NCBI RefSeq assembly: GCF_034314105.1
Contig: NZ_JAVIWJ010000001.1
Span: forward strand, 3,708,501-3,772,500
Direction of reading: 5' to 3'
Length of the DNA stretch: 64,000 bases
DNA from: Pseudomonas sp. AB6
GTDB lineage: Bacteria > Pseudomonadota > Gammaproteobacteria > Pseudomonadales > Pseudomonadaceae
This document shows positions 19,017 through 27,508 of the stretch, in pieces; positions within the stretch are counted from its first letter, which is position 1; every line of letters begins with the position of its first letter. The notes beneath the pieces were generated by a model. The model did no database searches. It was not told where the DNA came from and was given only the letters and a program-made list of their open reading frames with translations. Made by a program: the position numbers and the translations under genes.

Positions 19017-19337
19017 ATGCGTCTTAAGTTCGCTGTAGCCACGTTAGCTCTGCTTTCACTCCCGGTCGCGTCCGCGATGGCCGACGGTTTTTGGCACGAT
19101 GTAATCTCATCCGGCGCAACAACCGGCTCCACGTATCTAACATTCAGACACGACCGTAAGTTGATCGTCGCGGCCCAAGACGATGCCGATAGTTTTGTCG
19201 CCAGCGATGGTGGTATTCGCGGCCCGTTTCTGGAAGCGGCCATGCAACAAGTGCGTACAGACAACCCGGGCTTGAAAGCGACGGACATGGAACTGGCCAA
19301 CGCGATCTTGGCTAAAAATCTGGTCGCCGAGAAATAA
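19017..19337 (+). CDS. Small exported protein, DUF2388 family
   Basis: 106-residue protein with a clear signal peptide (MRLKFAVATLALLSLPVASAMA, cleavage before DGFW). The mature part begins with the DGFWHDVISSGATTGSTYLTFRD-like block that marks a Pseudomonas-restricted family of unknown function (DUF2388, family named from memory). The frame is open 17 codons further upstream, but only the ATG at 19017 gives a signal peptide and has a GGAG site. It converges on gcvH with a shared terminator between. A periplasmic location is inferred. Confidence 0.78.
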   Translation: MRLKFAVATLALLSLPVASAMADGFWHDVISSGATTGSTYLTFRHDRKLIVAAQDDADSFVASDGGIRGPFLEAAMQQVRTDNPGLKATDMELANAILAKNLVAEK

Positions 19338-19366
19338 CCCGAAACGGCTACATAACAGCACTCAAG

Positions 19367-19394
19367 AAAAAGCCTCGACTAGTCGAGGCTTTTT
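19367..19394. terminator. Bidirectional Rho-independent terminator
   Basis: Perfect palindrome AAAAAGCCTCGACT with its complement and no spacer (19367-19394), with A-run and T-run ends on both strands. It terminates the DUF2388 gene on the plus strand and gcvH on the minus strand. Confidence 0.9.
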
Positions 19395-19409
19395 CGTCTA
19401 TCGAAATCG

Positions 19410-19793
19410 TTATTCGCCGATAGCAGTCTTATACGCAGCCGAATTCATTAGATTTTCCAGCTCCACAGTATTGCTTGGCTTGAGCTTGAAAATCCACGAG
19501 TCATAAGGTGCAGTATTCAGCGCCTCTGGGGTACTGCCCAGCTCTTCGTTAACTGCAACTACTTCGCCAGACAGCGGCGAGTAGATGTCAGATGCGGCTT
19601 TGACGGACTCAACCACGCCAGCAGCGTCGCCTGCGGTGAAGAGTTTGCCAATTTCTGGCAACTCTACGAATACTACGTCGCCCAATGCTTCTTGTGCATG
19701 GTCGGAGATTCCAACAGTCACCATGCCATCGGCTTCAAGGCGAGCCCATTCGTGACTCTCGGCAAAACGCAGATCAGCGGGGATATTGCTCAT
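19410..19793 (-). CDS. gcvH: Glycine cleavage system H protein
   Basis: 127-residue lipoyl carrier that shuttles the aminomethyl group between the P, T and L proteins. The lipoylated lysine is K65 in the motif GVVESVKAASDIYSP. The N-terminus (DLRFAESHEWARLE) is typical. It follows gcvT by 45 bp on the same strand. Downstream is a strong terminator and not gcvP, although in P. aeruginosa gcvP1 occupies that place. Confidence 0.96.
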   Translation of the reverse strand: MSNIPADLRFAESHEWARLEADGMVTVGISDHAQEALGDVVFVELPEIGKLFTAGDAAGVVESVKAASDIYSPLSGEVVAVNEELGSTPEALNTAPYDSWIFKLKPSNTVELENLMNSAAYKTAIGE

Positions 19794-19838
19794 TTAGTCA
19801 TCCTCTACATCAGGTCAGCGGAAAACCCGCCAGAGAAG

Positions 19839-20921
19839 TTAAATCAAGGCTTTGCCATGACGTACGAAATTAGGTTGTACCACGCGAACTGGATACCACT
19901 TGCCGCGGATCTCGACTTCAGCACGGTCGGCGGTTGCCATTGGCACACGAGCCAATGCAATCGACTTGCTTAGCGTAGGCGAGAAACTACCACTGGTGAT
20001 CTCCCCTTCGCCAATTTTTGAGATTCTAACCACCTGATGCGCCCGTAAAACCCCGCGTTCTTCCAACACCAGCCCGACCAGTTTTGATTTCACCCCAGCG
20101 GCCCGCTCAGCTTCCAGTGCACTGCGGCCGATGAAGTTGCGGCCGGCAGGCTCCCAGGCGACAGTCCATGCCATGTTGGCCACCAAAGGTGAAACCTGTT
20201 CATCTATGTCTTGGCCATACAAGTTCATACCGGCCTCAAGACGCAATGTGTCGCGGGCTCCCAAGCCAATAGGCGAAATACCTGCGCCGACCAAATCGTT
20301 GAAAAAACCACAGGCTTGGTCAACCGGAAGGATGATTTCAAGTCCGTCTTCACCGGTATAACCGGTGCGGGCAATGAACCAGTCGCCCTCGCTGCACCCT
20401 TCAAAAGGCCGCAGTTGTTGAATTATTGCGCCACGCTCACCGGTAACCAATTCGGCAATCTTGTGCCGAGCGTGGGGTCCCTGAATAGCCAGCATTGCCA
20501 AATCATCGCGTTTGACCAGTTGCACATCGAAGTCAGCCTCATTAGCGCGCATCCAGGCCAAATCCTTTGCGCCAGTAGCGGCATTGACGACCAGACGATA
20601 CCCGCTGTCGGTGAGGTAGACGATCATATCGTCGACTACACCACCGTCAGGACTGAGCATCGCGCTATAGAGGGCTCGGCCTGGCAGGATCAAACGGCCG
20701 ACGTCATTGGCGAGCAAATATTGAAGCCAGACCTTTGCCTGACTCCCAGTTATATCGATAACCGTCATGTGGGATACGTCAAATACCCCACAATCGCGGC
20801 GCACCTGATGATGCTCCTCGACCTGTGAACCGTAATGCAACGGCATGTCCCAACCGCCAAAGTCGACCATTTTTGCGCCAAGAGCGAGGTGCATGTCAAA
20901 GAGCGGCGTACGCTGTCCCAT
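19839..20921 (-). CDS. gcvT: Glycine cleavage system aminomethyltransferase (T protein)
   Basis: 360-residue folate-dependent enzyme that releases ammonia and methylene-THF from the H-protein intermediate. Family blocks are visible: GGWDMPLHYGSQVEEHH near residue 21, GVFDVSHM near residue 46, RTGYTGEDGLEI near residue 180 and RLEAGMNLYGQD near residue 228. The ATG at 20921 has GGAAGGAG upstream; the 22 codons before it are excluded. Upstream lies a degraded iron-transport operon on the same strand, so its promoter context may have changed. Confidence 0.96.
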   Translation of the reverse strand: MGQRTPLFDMHLALGAKMVDFGGWDMPLHYGSQVEEHHQVRRDCGVFDVSHMTVIDITGSQAKVWLQYLLANDVGRLILPGRALYSAMLSPDGGVVDDMIVYLTDSGYRLVVNAATGAKDLAWMRANEADFDVQLVKRDDLAMLAIQGPHARHKIAELVTGERGAIIQQLRPFEGCSEGDWFIARTGYTGEDGLEIILPVDQACGFFNDLVGAGISPIGLGARDTLRLEAGMNLYGQDIDEQVSPLVANMAWTVAWEPAGRNFIGRSALEAERAAGVKSKLVGLVLEERGVLRAHQVVRISKIGEGEITSGSFSPTLSKSIALARVPMATADRAEVEIRGKWYPVRVVQPNFVRHGKALI

Positions 20922-21074
20922 GGGTTTCTCCTTCCGGGCGTGGCGAAGATGCGGAGCGGCGCGACACTGGGAAAGCCTTATAAACATTAGCTTTAGACAG
21001 ATTCAACCACCCGATTAGTCTGACAGACCGCACCGATTGCGGCGCATTGTAGCCGCATGGTGATAGACCCGCAC

Positions 21075-21580
21075 CTAGCCGATCTGACGGGCTGAACGCC
21101 TTATCAAACCGATGACTGGTAGAAGCCCTACTATCACAAGTGTCAAGGCCGGCAACGATGCCCTTGACCACTCGCCTTCGCTGGTCATTTCGAAAATCCT
21201 GACGGCCAAGGCATCCCATCCGAATGGACGCATAAGCAACGTTGCAGGCATCTCTTTGAGTACATCTACAAACACTAACAATCCTGCGCTTAGGGCTCCA
21301 GGCAGCAATAGAGGCAGGCAGCCATTGAGCGGCGCGTATGCCACTGCAATGAAGCGCACTAGATAGGCCAATAGAAGCGCAAACAGACTACCCAGCAATA
21401 AGGGTTTGCCGGCCCCTCCCACCGCCGTCGACAACGGAATGACCCACGCTCGATCCAGGTAGCTAAAGCCCAACATGATCGACACGGCCAGCACCGATCC
21501 CGGCAGCGCATAACCGAGGTTGGCCGCACTCAACGCAGAGCGCACCGCCGGGGTTGGAGACAGACGCCGGGCGATGTGAA
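21075..21580 (-). pseudogene. 3' remnant of an iron(III) ABC transporter permease (FbpB/HitB type)
   Basis: About 165 C-terminal residues of a roughly 540-residue permease survive. They include SAANLGYALPGSVLAVSI, a loop resembling the ABC-permease EAA region (LLVFVDVLKEMPATLLMRPFG) and the last membrane spans, ending SARQIG. Native-like codons can be followed upstream to about 21580, where the sequence passes abruptly into a solute-binding-protein gene in another frame. No start, ribosome-binding site or N-terminal membrane spans remain. It is the downstream half of a deletion fusion. Confidence 0.85.
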
Positions 21581-21870
21581 TGGCTGAAGAATACCCATTT
21601 GCTCAGCCTGCCACAGGTTGCCGGCATCAACGGTCAGCAGTAAATCAGCCGTGGCGTTTTCGCCTTCGGCCTTGATTCGCTGCATCAAAGGCGCTTCCTT
21701 GTCCGTAATGAATTTGATTCTGACCCCAGTTTCGAGGGTGTATGCATCAAATACCGGCTTGATCAGCTCATCAATGCGCGATGAGTACACCACAATCTCG
21801 TCGGCGGCTTGTTAGCGAGCACTGTCAGGATCAGGGTCGATAGAAGACGCTTGCTTACCTGCATGGGCAT
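21530..21870 (-). pseudogene. 5' remnant of an iron(III) ABC transporter solute-binding protein (FbpA/HitA type)
   Basis: About 80 native residues remain (VVYSSRIDELIKPVFDAY, ITDKEAPLMQRIKAEGE, DLLLTVDAGNLWQAEQMG). Two lesions are visible. The signal-peptide frame starting at 21870 (MPMQVSKRLLSTLILTVLA) is out of frame with the mature protein: a single missing base near 21807 leaves a TAA at 21812-21814 before AADEIVVY. The gene then breaks off after GILQPFTS near 21575 and continues into the permease remnant. In P. aeruginosa these two genes sit intact upstream of gcvT1. Confidence 0.86.
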
Positions 21871-21980
21871 GGCCTCGTGTCAGAATTGAGGCGAAAGGGT
21901 AAGAAATACCTTTTGCGATCTCAACCAAACTCACAACAGAGGCGTTACGGAATATCGCACGGGACCATTGAATCGAATAA

Positions 21981-21997
21981 TTGCTCTGCGAGAGCAA
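21981..21997. repeat. Short inverted repeat upstream of the iron-transporter relic
   Basis: TTGCTCT and AGAGCAA flank GCG. It lies in the 214-bp gap between ubiI and the relic and could be an operator or hairpin; nothing else supports a function. Confidence 0.3.
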
Positions 21998-22084
21998 ATT
22001 CATGCACGAATGTCATGATGCGGTATGCCTTAGAGACCGAGCCACATGCCTCTGAAGTGGATTCGATCTCACACGACTCACTGT

Positions 22085-23305
22085 TTAAACCTGCGCTAAC
22101 GCAGGCAAATCACCCGTCAACCCCAGCGCCTGACGCACAAACAGAGCTTTAGCATCTGGTAGTCGGTCGACCCATTTCAGGCCGGTGTTGCGCAGCCAGC
22201 GCAAGGGCAACGGATTAGCTTGGAACAAACGCTCCAACCCTTCCATTGCGGCCATCAACGCAAGGTTATGCGGCATCCGGCGGCGTTCGTAACGGCTAAG
22301 CACCCGCACATCGGCTAAGCGCTCACCGCGATGAGCAGCATGTAACAGAACCTCAGCCAACACGGCGGCATCAAGAAAACCCAGATTGACGCCCTGCCCG
22401 GCCAGCGGGTGGATGACGTGCGCCGCATCGCCGATCAGCGCCAAGCCTTCAGCCACGTAGCGTTTGGCATGCCGCTGGCGCAGCGGCACGCAAAGCCGTG
22501 GGTCAGCACTCAACACCTCACCGAGACGACCTTCGAACGCTTTTTCCAGCGAGCGACAGAACGCTTCATCGCTTAGCGCCATAAAGCGTTCGGCTTCGGC
22601 CGGGGTGACGGACCAAACGATCGAGCACCAATGTTCGCCCTCGCGCTTCAACGGCAGAAATGCCAGCGGCCCCTCATCGGTGAAACGCTGCCAAGCGGTC
22701 TGCTGATGCGTGTCAGCGGTGCGCACGCTGGTGACGATGGCGTGATGCAGGTAATCCCATTCCCGAGTGGCGCAGCCTGTCAGGCGACGTACCGCGGAAT
22801 TGGCTCCATCTGCCGCGATCACCAACGGCGCGCGCAAGGTACGCCCGTCAGCCAGTGTCAGCAGCCAATCGTCCCCGGAACGACGCATCTGTTCCAACCG
22901 CGCGTTGGCCAGAAGGCCAATATTGCTGTCGTGCAGCCGCTCCAATAGTGCATCTTGAACCACGCGATTTTCGACAATATGGCCGAGTACGTCAGCGTGC
23001 ACACTGGCTGCCGAAAAATGGATTTGCCCAGTGCCGCTGCCGTCCCACACCTGCATCTCGCCATAGGGACTAACGCGCCGCGCGGCCATGCCTTCCCAAA
23101 CATTCAGGCGTTCCAAAATGCGCTGACTAGCGGCAGACAACGCACTGACCCGAGGTTCAAATGCCGACTGCGGATCGAACGGTGTAACACTCATCGCACT
23201 ACCGTCGAGCAGCACGATATTCAGGCCGCTGCCCTGCAACGCCAGCGCAAGGGCGCTACCCACCATTCCAGCCCCGACAATCAGAAGATCTGCGCGTGTT
23301 TCCAT
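22085..23305 (-). CDS. FAD-dependent ubiquinone-biosynthesis hydroxylase (UbiI/VisC type)
   Basis: 406-residue flavoprotein monooxygenase. It has the N-terminal Rossmann motif LIVGAGMVGSALALAL at residues 8-23, the middle NAD(P)H/FAD segment VIAADGANSAVRR and the C-terminal ribityl-binding motif IGDAAHVIHPLAGQGVN near residue 293. Family membership points to a ring hydroxylation in ubiquinone synthesis. Position next to ubiH suggests UbiI (C5 hydroxylation), though UbiF-type activity cannot be excluded by sequence alone. It is the last gene of a minus-strand run UPF0149-pepP-ubiH-this gene, 52 bp after ubiH. Confidence 0.87.
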   Translation of the reverse strand: METRADLLIVGAGMVGSALALALQGSGLNIVLLDGSAMSVTPFDPQSAFEPRVSALSAASQRILERLNVWEGMAARRVSPYGEMQVWDGSGTGQIHFSAASVHADVLGHIVENRVVQDALLERLHDSNIGLLANARLEQMRRSGDDWLLTLADGRTLRAPLVIAADGANSAVRRLTGCATREWDYLHHAIVTSVRTADTHQQTAWQRFTDEGPLAFLPLKREGEHWCSIVWSVTPAEAERFMALSDEAFCRSLEKAFEGRLGEVLSADPRLCVPLRQRHAKRYVAEGLALIGDAAHVIHPLAGQGVNLGFLDAAVLAEVLLHAAHRGERLADVRVLSRYERRRMPHNLALMAAMEGLERLFQANPLPLRWLRNTGLKWVDRLPDAKALFVRQALGLTGDLPALAQV

Positions 23306-23357
23306 GCTTTAAATCATTCCCGCGAATGGCGTAAGCCGTGATGTAAGGGTTCGGGCA

Positions 23358-24545
23358 TCAAGCATCGGGGCGAGTTCCCAGCCCCATGGCTTGACGGGCA
23401 AACCAACGTTTTGCGGGGGGCAACAGGTCCAACCCAAGCAAACCCAGATTCCTCCCCGTACCGACTAATGGCTGAACGCTGCCGAACAGTCGTGTAACTT
23501 GATCGGAGAAGCCTACGGTCAATAGCTGATCCAAACGCTGGCACTCGCGATACGCCTGCAAGGTGGCAAAATCGCCTGGCAGGCATTCACTCGCCAGCAG
23601 CGCTTCGGCCAATGCGTTAGCGTCGCGCAACGACAAGTTGAAGCCTTGCCCAGCAATCGGATGCAGGCTATGAGCGGCGTTGCCCAACACTGCCAAATGC
23701 GGACGGACTTGCTCTTGCGCCTCGACGAGTTTCAGCGGATACACATGCCGCGCACCCACCTGTCGCAATGCGCCCAAACGATAGCCAAACGCATTCTGTA
23801 GTTCGCTGAGAAAACTGCGCTCATCCAGCGCGATCAGACGCTCGGCGTCCGTACCTCCACGGGTCCAGACCAGAGCGCAACGATTCTCGGGCAGCGGCAA
23901 TAACGCCATCGGGCCGTCATCGGTGAAGCGCTCGAATGCTTGCCCGCAATGGGCTTCACTCGGCGTGATGTTGGCGATCAGCGCGCTCTGGTTGTAGGGC
24001 CGCTCAGTGACGCCGATCCCCAATTGCTCGCGCAGCCCCGAACGGCCGCCATCGGCGAGTATCGCCAGGTCGCATTCCACTTCGGTTTCGTCATCGAGGG
24101 TAAGTCGATAGCCATCGCCCAAGGGTTGCATGCGCTTGACCTCGGCCGGACAGCGCCAACTGATCACGTCGCTGTCCAGGCCCTGCCACAGGCATTGACC
24201 CAACCAGGCGTTTTCCACCACGTAACCCAATGCCGGCACGCCCTCTTCCATTGCCGACAATCGAGCTGCGCCAAAGCGCCCGCGGTCAGAAACCTGAATT
24301 TGCAGGATCGGCTCAGCACGACGGCTGATGTGCTGCCAAAGGCCTAAGCGCTCGTAAATTTTTCGCGCACCAAAGGACAATGCGGACGAACGTGCATCAT
24401 AGCTCGGTTGATAAGAATCACCGGGGGCGAAGGGTTCAATCAGAACGATCTTCCAGCCCCGCGCCTTTGCTCCTGCTTGAAGGGCCAAAGCCAGGCTTGC
24501 CCCGACTAGACCGCCGCCGACGATTGCAATATTGACCCGGCTCAT
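23358..24545 (-). CDS. ubiH: 2-octaprenyl-6-methoxyphenol hydroxylase
   Basis: 395-residue FAD monooxygenase of ubiquinone synthesis. It has the FAD motif IAIVGGGLVGASLALAL at residues 7-23, DLAILADGGRSGLREQLG near residue 156 and VLGNAAHSLHPIAGQGFN near residue 286 (Asn where most paralogues have Asp). The start ATG overlaps the pepP stop by 4 nt, an arrangement also known in E. coli (pepP-ubiH). It is paralogous to the hydroxylase that follows it. The product acts at or near the inner membrane. Confidence 0.92.
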   Translation of the reverse strand: MSRVNIAIVGGGLVGASLALALQAGAKARGWKIVLIEPFAPGDSYQPSYDARSSALSFGARKIYERLGLWQHISRRAEPILQIQVSDRGRFGAARLSAMEEGVPALGYVVENAWLGQCLWQGLDSDVISWRCPAEVKRMQPLGDGYRLTLDDETEVECDLAILADGGRSGLREQLGIGVTERPYNQSALIANITPSEAHCGQAFERFTDDGPMALLPLPENRCALVWTRGGTDAERLIALDERSFLSELQNAFGYRLGALRQVGARHVYPLKLVEAQEQVRPHLAVLGNAAHSLHPIAGQGFNLSLRDANALAEALLASECLPGDFATLQAYRECQRLDQLLTVGFSDQVTRLFGSVQPLVGTGRNLGLLGLDLLPPAKRWFARQAMGLGTRPDA

Positions 24546-25876
24546 GCTGCCTCGGCTCTCGCAGCAGCCATCAAGGCCTCGATAGCCGCGACCGTCTTGG
24601 GCACGCCATGGGAGAGCACTTCACATCCTTGCTTGGTCACCACTACGTCATCCTCGATCCGCACACCGATTCCTCGCCATTTCTTCGCGACGTTTTGATT
24701 GTCCGGGGCAATATAAATCCCCGGCTCAACAGTCAGCGTCATGCCGACTTCTAAAACACGCCATTCGCCGCCGACTTTGTAATCGCCAACATCATGTACG
24801 TCCATGCCCAGCCAATGACCGGCACGGTGCATGTAAAACGCTTTATAGGCTTCGCTGACGATCAATTCCTCAACGTTGCCCTGCAACAAGCCCAACTCCA
24901 ACAATCCGGTGGTAATCACTAAAACCGTGGCTTCGTGAGCCTGATTCCAATGCTTGTCGGGCCCAATCGCTGCAAACGCCGCTTCCTGGGATTTAAGCAC
25001 CAATTCGTAGATCGCTTTTTGCTCGGGCGAAAACGTACCGCTGACCGGAAACGTACGGGTGATGTCGCTGGCGTAGCAATCGATCTCACACCCTGCATCA
25101 ATCAGTACCAAGTCGCCATCCTTAAGCACCGCGTCGTTCTCCTGATAGTGCAGGATGCAGGCGTTGCGACCCGAAGCGACGATGGAACCGTAGGCCGACA
25201 TCTTCGCCCCGCCTTTGCGAAATTCATAATCCAGCTCAGCTTCGAGGCTGAATTCATGTAGCCCGGCACGACTGGCCTGCATTGCTCGAACGTGGGCACG
25301 CGAAGAGATTTCGGCGGCGCTACGCATAACTTTGATTTCTGCCGCAGATTTATACAGGCGCATGTCATGCAGTAAATGATCTAGCGCAACAAATTCGTTC
25401 GGCGGCTGCGCGCCCATATTCGCTTTGGAACGGATGACGTTGATCCAGTCCATCACATGGCGATCAAACTCAGGGTTGCTGCCCATGGCCGAGTACACCC
25501 GATCACGGCCTTCGATCAGGCCGGGAAGAATATCGTCGATATCACTGATCGGAAATGCATCGTCGGCACCGAAATCACTCAACGCCCCCTCTTGCCCTGC
25601 ACGCAGACCATCCCACAGCTCACGCTGGGGATTTCGTTCACGACAGAACAACACGTACTCGCCGTACTCACGGCCGGGTATCAGAACGATGACTGCTTCG
25701 GGCTCTGGAAAACCGCTGAGGTACTGGAAGTCGCTGTCCTGACGATAGACATGCTCAACATCGCGGTTGCGAATAGCCACCGCAGCAGCCGGTAAAATCG
25801 CGATGCTGTTGGGGACCATTTGCGCCATCAGGGCTTTGCGACGACGGGCGTATTCCGACTTCGGGATATGGATCAT
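24542..25876 (-). CDS. pepP: Xaa-Pro aminopeptidase P
   Basis: 444-residue M24 metallopeptidase that removes N-terminal residues preceding proline. The dinuclear manganese site is visible: LIDAGCEIDCYASDITRTF (two Asp) near residue 252, GHWLGMDVHDVG (His), TVEPGIYI (Glu) and RIEDDVVV (Glu). The upstream 22 codons are excluded because the family begins MIHIPKSEYARRRKAL. It is preceded by a UPF0149 gene and coupled to ubiH by ATGA. Confidence 0.94.
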   Translation of the reverse strand: MIHIPKSEYARRRKALMAQMVPNSIAILPAAAVAIRNRDVEHVYRQDSDFQYLSGFPEPEAVIVLIPGREYGEYVLFCRERNPQRELWDGLRAGQEGALSDFGADDAFPISDIDDILPGLIEGRDRVYSAMGSNPEFDRHVMDWINVIRSKANMGAQPPNEFVALDHLLHDMRLYKSAAEIKVMRSAAEISSRAHVRAMQASRAGLHEFSLEAELDYEFRKGGAKMSAYGSIVASGRNACILHYQENDAVLKDGDLVLIDAGCEIDCYASDITRTFPVSGTFSPEQKAIYELVLKSQEAAFAAIGPDKHWNQAHEATVLVITTGLLELGLLQGNVEELIVSEAYKAFYMHRAGHWLGMDVHDVGDYKVGGEWRVLEVGMTLTVEPGIYIAPDNQNVAKKWRGIGVRIEDDVVVTKQGCEVLSHGVPKTVAAIEALMAAARAEAA

Positions 25877-25951
25877 AAACAGGTGAAGTCCCCTTATGAG
25901 TGCTTTGCGCGGCCGGCCTGACTCGCCGGCAAACGGCCGCAAGCTGAGCGA

Positions 25952-26506
25952 TCAATGCAACGACGGTTTCGGTTCGAGTGTCGCAGGCTTGTTGCATTCA
26001 GTGAATAGCAGCAGCGGAGCGACGCGCAGGTATTCCATCACTTCCATGTAATCGCCTTCGCCATCTTCGGACTCTTCCAGCGCGTCCTGGACTTGAGCGA
26101 TAGCCGATAGATCTTGAAGAACTTCCATAGCTTCAGCACTGATTGCAGTATCACGGGCAGTCAGACCAAAACCGGCAAGAAAGCCTTGGCACCACTGGCC
26201 AAGCGCAATGGCGCGCTCAGCCAACGGGGCGTCGTCAGTAGGCAACAACAGCACGACAGTCATGTCGTCACTGGTCAATTCACCTTTGACCATCTCTTGC
26301 AGACCAACCAGCGCCTGGCGAATAGCGTCTTGCGGTGCTGCGCCGAGCATTTCGCTGGCATCGACCATCCAGCTATCGATGTCGAAACCAGCGCCAGCAC
26401 AACTGCGGCCCAACAAAAGGCCATGCAGCTCGGCAGGAGACACAGGATAGCCACCGGCATTGAGCAGGGCGGCAAAAGCTTTATACGGAGAATTCTGAAT
26501 AGGCAT
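25952..26506 (-). CDS. UPF0149/YgfB family protein
   Basis: 184-residue acidic, mainly helical protein of the YgfB/YecA UPF0149 family, with the typical PAELHGLLLGR block near residue 23, CQGFLAGFG near residue 113 and MEVMEYLRVAPLLLFTEC near the end. It lacks the C-terminal SEC-C zinc motif found in YecA, so it is of YgfB type. In P. aeruginosa the YgfB homologue (TpgfB context) has been linked to control of AlpA and AmpDh3. It heads the pepP-ubiH operon, as in E. coli. The biochemical role is not known from the sequence. Confidence 0.84.
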   Translation of the reverse strand: MPIQNSPYKAFAALLNAGGYPVSPAELHGLLLGRSCAGAGFDIDSWMVDASEMLGAAPQDAIRQALVGLQEMVKGELTSDDMTVVLLLPTDDAPLAERAIALGQWCQGFLAGFGLTARDTAISAEAMEVLQDLSAIAQVQDALEESEDGEGDYMEVMEYLRVAPLLLFTECNKPATLEPKPSLH

Positions 26507-26688
26507 GGGTAACTAGGCGCCAAGCGGCGCAATGTCTAGAATGGAGGCCTTGTATCGTAGGGCGTGCGCTCATTTATTTCCAGCAGTTGCACCAGTAAAC
26601 GCGCCGAGACTGCCCTGCAAGCCCTTTTGAACGACTATTAACGCGCCTGCACCTACGCCATTCATCAGAAAGTATTCAGTGGGACACA

Positions 26689-26898
26689 ATGGAAGATACC
26701 GATCTACAAGCGTTGATGGCTCGACTGGAGTTGCTAATCAAGCGTGTCGAGCAACTAAAAAGCCAAAATGGACTCTTAGTAGCTCAGGAAAAATCCTGGC
26801 GCGAGGAACGCGCTCATCTCATTGAAAAAAATGAAATCGCCCGTCATAAGGTGGAATCCATGATTTCGCGCCTCAAGGCCCTGGAGCAAGACTCATGA
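26689..26898 (+). CDS. Small coiled-coil protein, TIGR02449 family
   Basis: 69-residue protein with no signal peptide. It is almost entirely a predicted coiled coil, with heptad-like leucines from LMARLELLIKRVEQL through MISRLKALEQ, and resembles ZapB-sized division accessory proteins. The stop overlaps the zapA start as ATGA, so the two are made together. That suggests a role near the Z-ring, but this is inference from context. Confidence 0.82.
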   Translation: MEDTDLQALMARLELLIKRVEQLKSQNGLLVAQEKSWREERAHLIEKNEIARHKVESMISRLKALEQDS

Positions 26899-27212
26899 GC
26901 TCAAGTAACAGCGTAACTGTTCAGATTCTCGATAAAGAATATTCGATCATCTGCCCTCAGGAAGAGCGCACCAATTTGGTCAGTGCTGCGAAATACCTGG
27001 ATGGCAAGATGCGTGAAATCCGTAGCAGCGGCAAAGTCATTGGGGCCGATCGCATTGCCGTGATGGCTGCGCTCAACATCACCCACGACTTGCTCCATAA
27101 GCAGGATTTGCCCGACGTTCAGGCCAGTGGGTCGACCCGCGAGCAAGTGCGCAATTTGCTGGAAAGGGTTGATCTAGTGCTGGCCACTGATCCGGAACCC
27201 ACCCAAAAGTGA
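26895..27212 (+). CDS. zapA: Cell division protein ZapA
   Basis: 105-residue FtsZ-ring stabiliser. The N-terminal ZapA fold (TVQILDKEYSIICPQEERTNLVSAAKYLDGKMREI) is followed by a C-terminal helix for tetramer formation. It is preceded by a coupled small coiled-coil gene and followed within 35 nt by 6S RNA and then the 5-FCL gene, the conserved zapA-ssrS-ygfA order of gammaproteobacteria. Confidence 0.94.
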   Translation: MSSSNSVTVQILDKEYSIICPQEERTNLVSAAKYLDGKMREIRSSGKVIGADRIAVMAALNITHDLLHKQDLPDVQASGSTREQVRNLLERVDLVLATDPEPTQK

Positions 27213-27232
27213 ATCTTTGGACAGGTTTCGGG

Positions 27233-27238
27233 TATACT
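27233..27238 (+). promoter_or_regulatory. -10 box of the 6S RNA promoter
   Basis: TATACT ends 7 nt before the predicted 5' end of 6S RNA at 27246. The -35 element is poor, partly within the end of zapA. Confidence 0.55.
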
Positions 27239-27245
27239 TGCGACC

Positions 27246-27424
27246 GCTCCCTGGAGTGCTAGCCAGTCGGTCATGTCCCTGAGCCGATACGCACAACCAC
27301 GGGGGTTGCACGTTGGGGACGGTGTGCATGTCCGCTTGACGGAAAGCCTTAAGTCCTCCTGCAATCTCCACCTTGAACTTTCGGGTTCAAGGGCTACACC
27401 GACAGCGGTTCGTCGGGGAGTCTT
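27246..27424 (+). ncRNA. ssrS: 6S RNA
   Basis: About 180 nt that binds sigma-70 RNA polymerase in stationary phase by mimicking an open promoter. The 5' end GCTCCCTGG pairs with GGGGAG at the 3' end (27415-27420). Inside are the conserved GTCCCTGAGCCGATA, the GCATGTCCGC..GACGGAAAGCCTTAAG segment of the central bubble, and the TTGAACTTTCGGGTTCAAGG hairpin (27372-27391), all matching Pseudomonas 6S RNA as I know it. Location between zapA and the 5-FCL gene is diagnostic. Exact ends are estimated. Confidence 0.93.
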
Positions 27425-27508
27425 TATTTTTATCCATGGCCAGTCTTGCTGTCTGGCGATGGTCTTTACGATTCGGCGCCCAGCCAAATTGACTCTGGAT
27501 CTACCTGA

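Noticed and set aside
20922..21074. Glycine riboswitch before gcvT
   Set aside because: The leader was read on the gcvT strand and lacks the paired purine-rich aptamer cores expected of that class.
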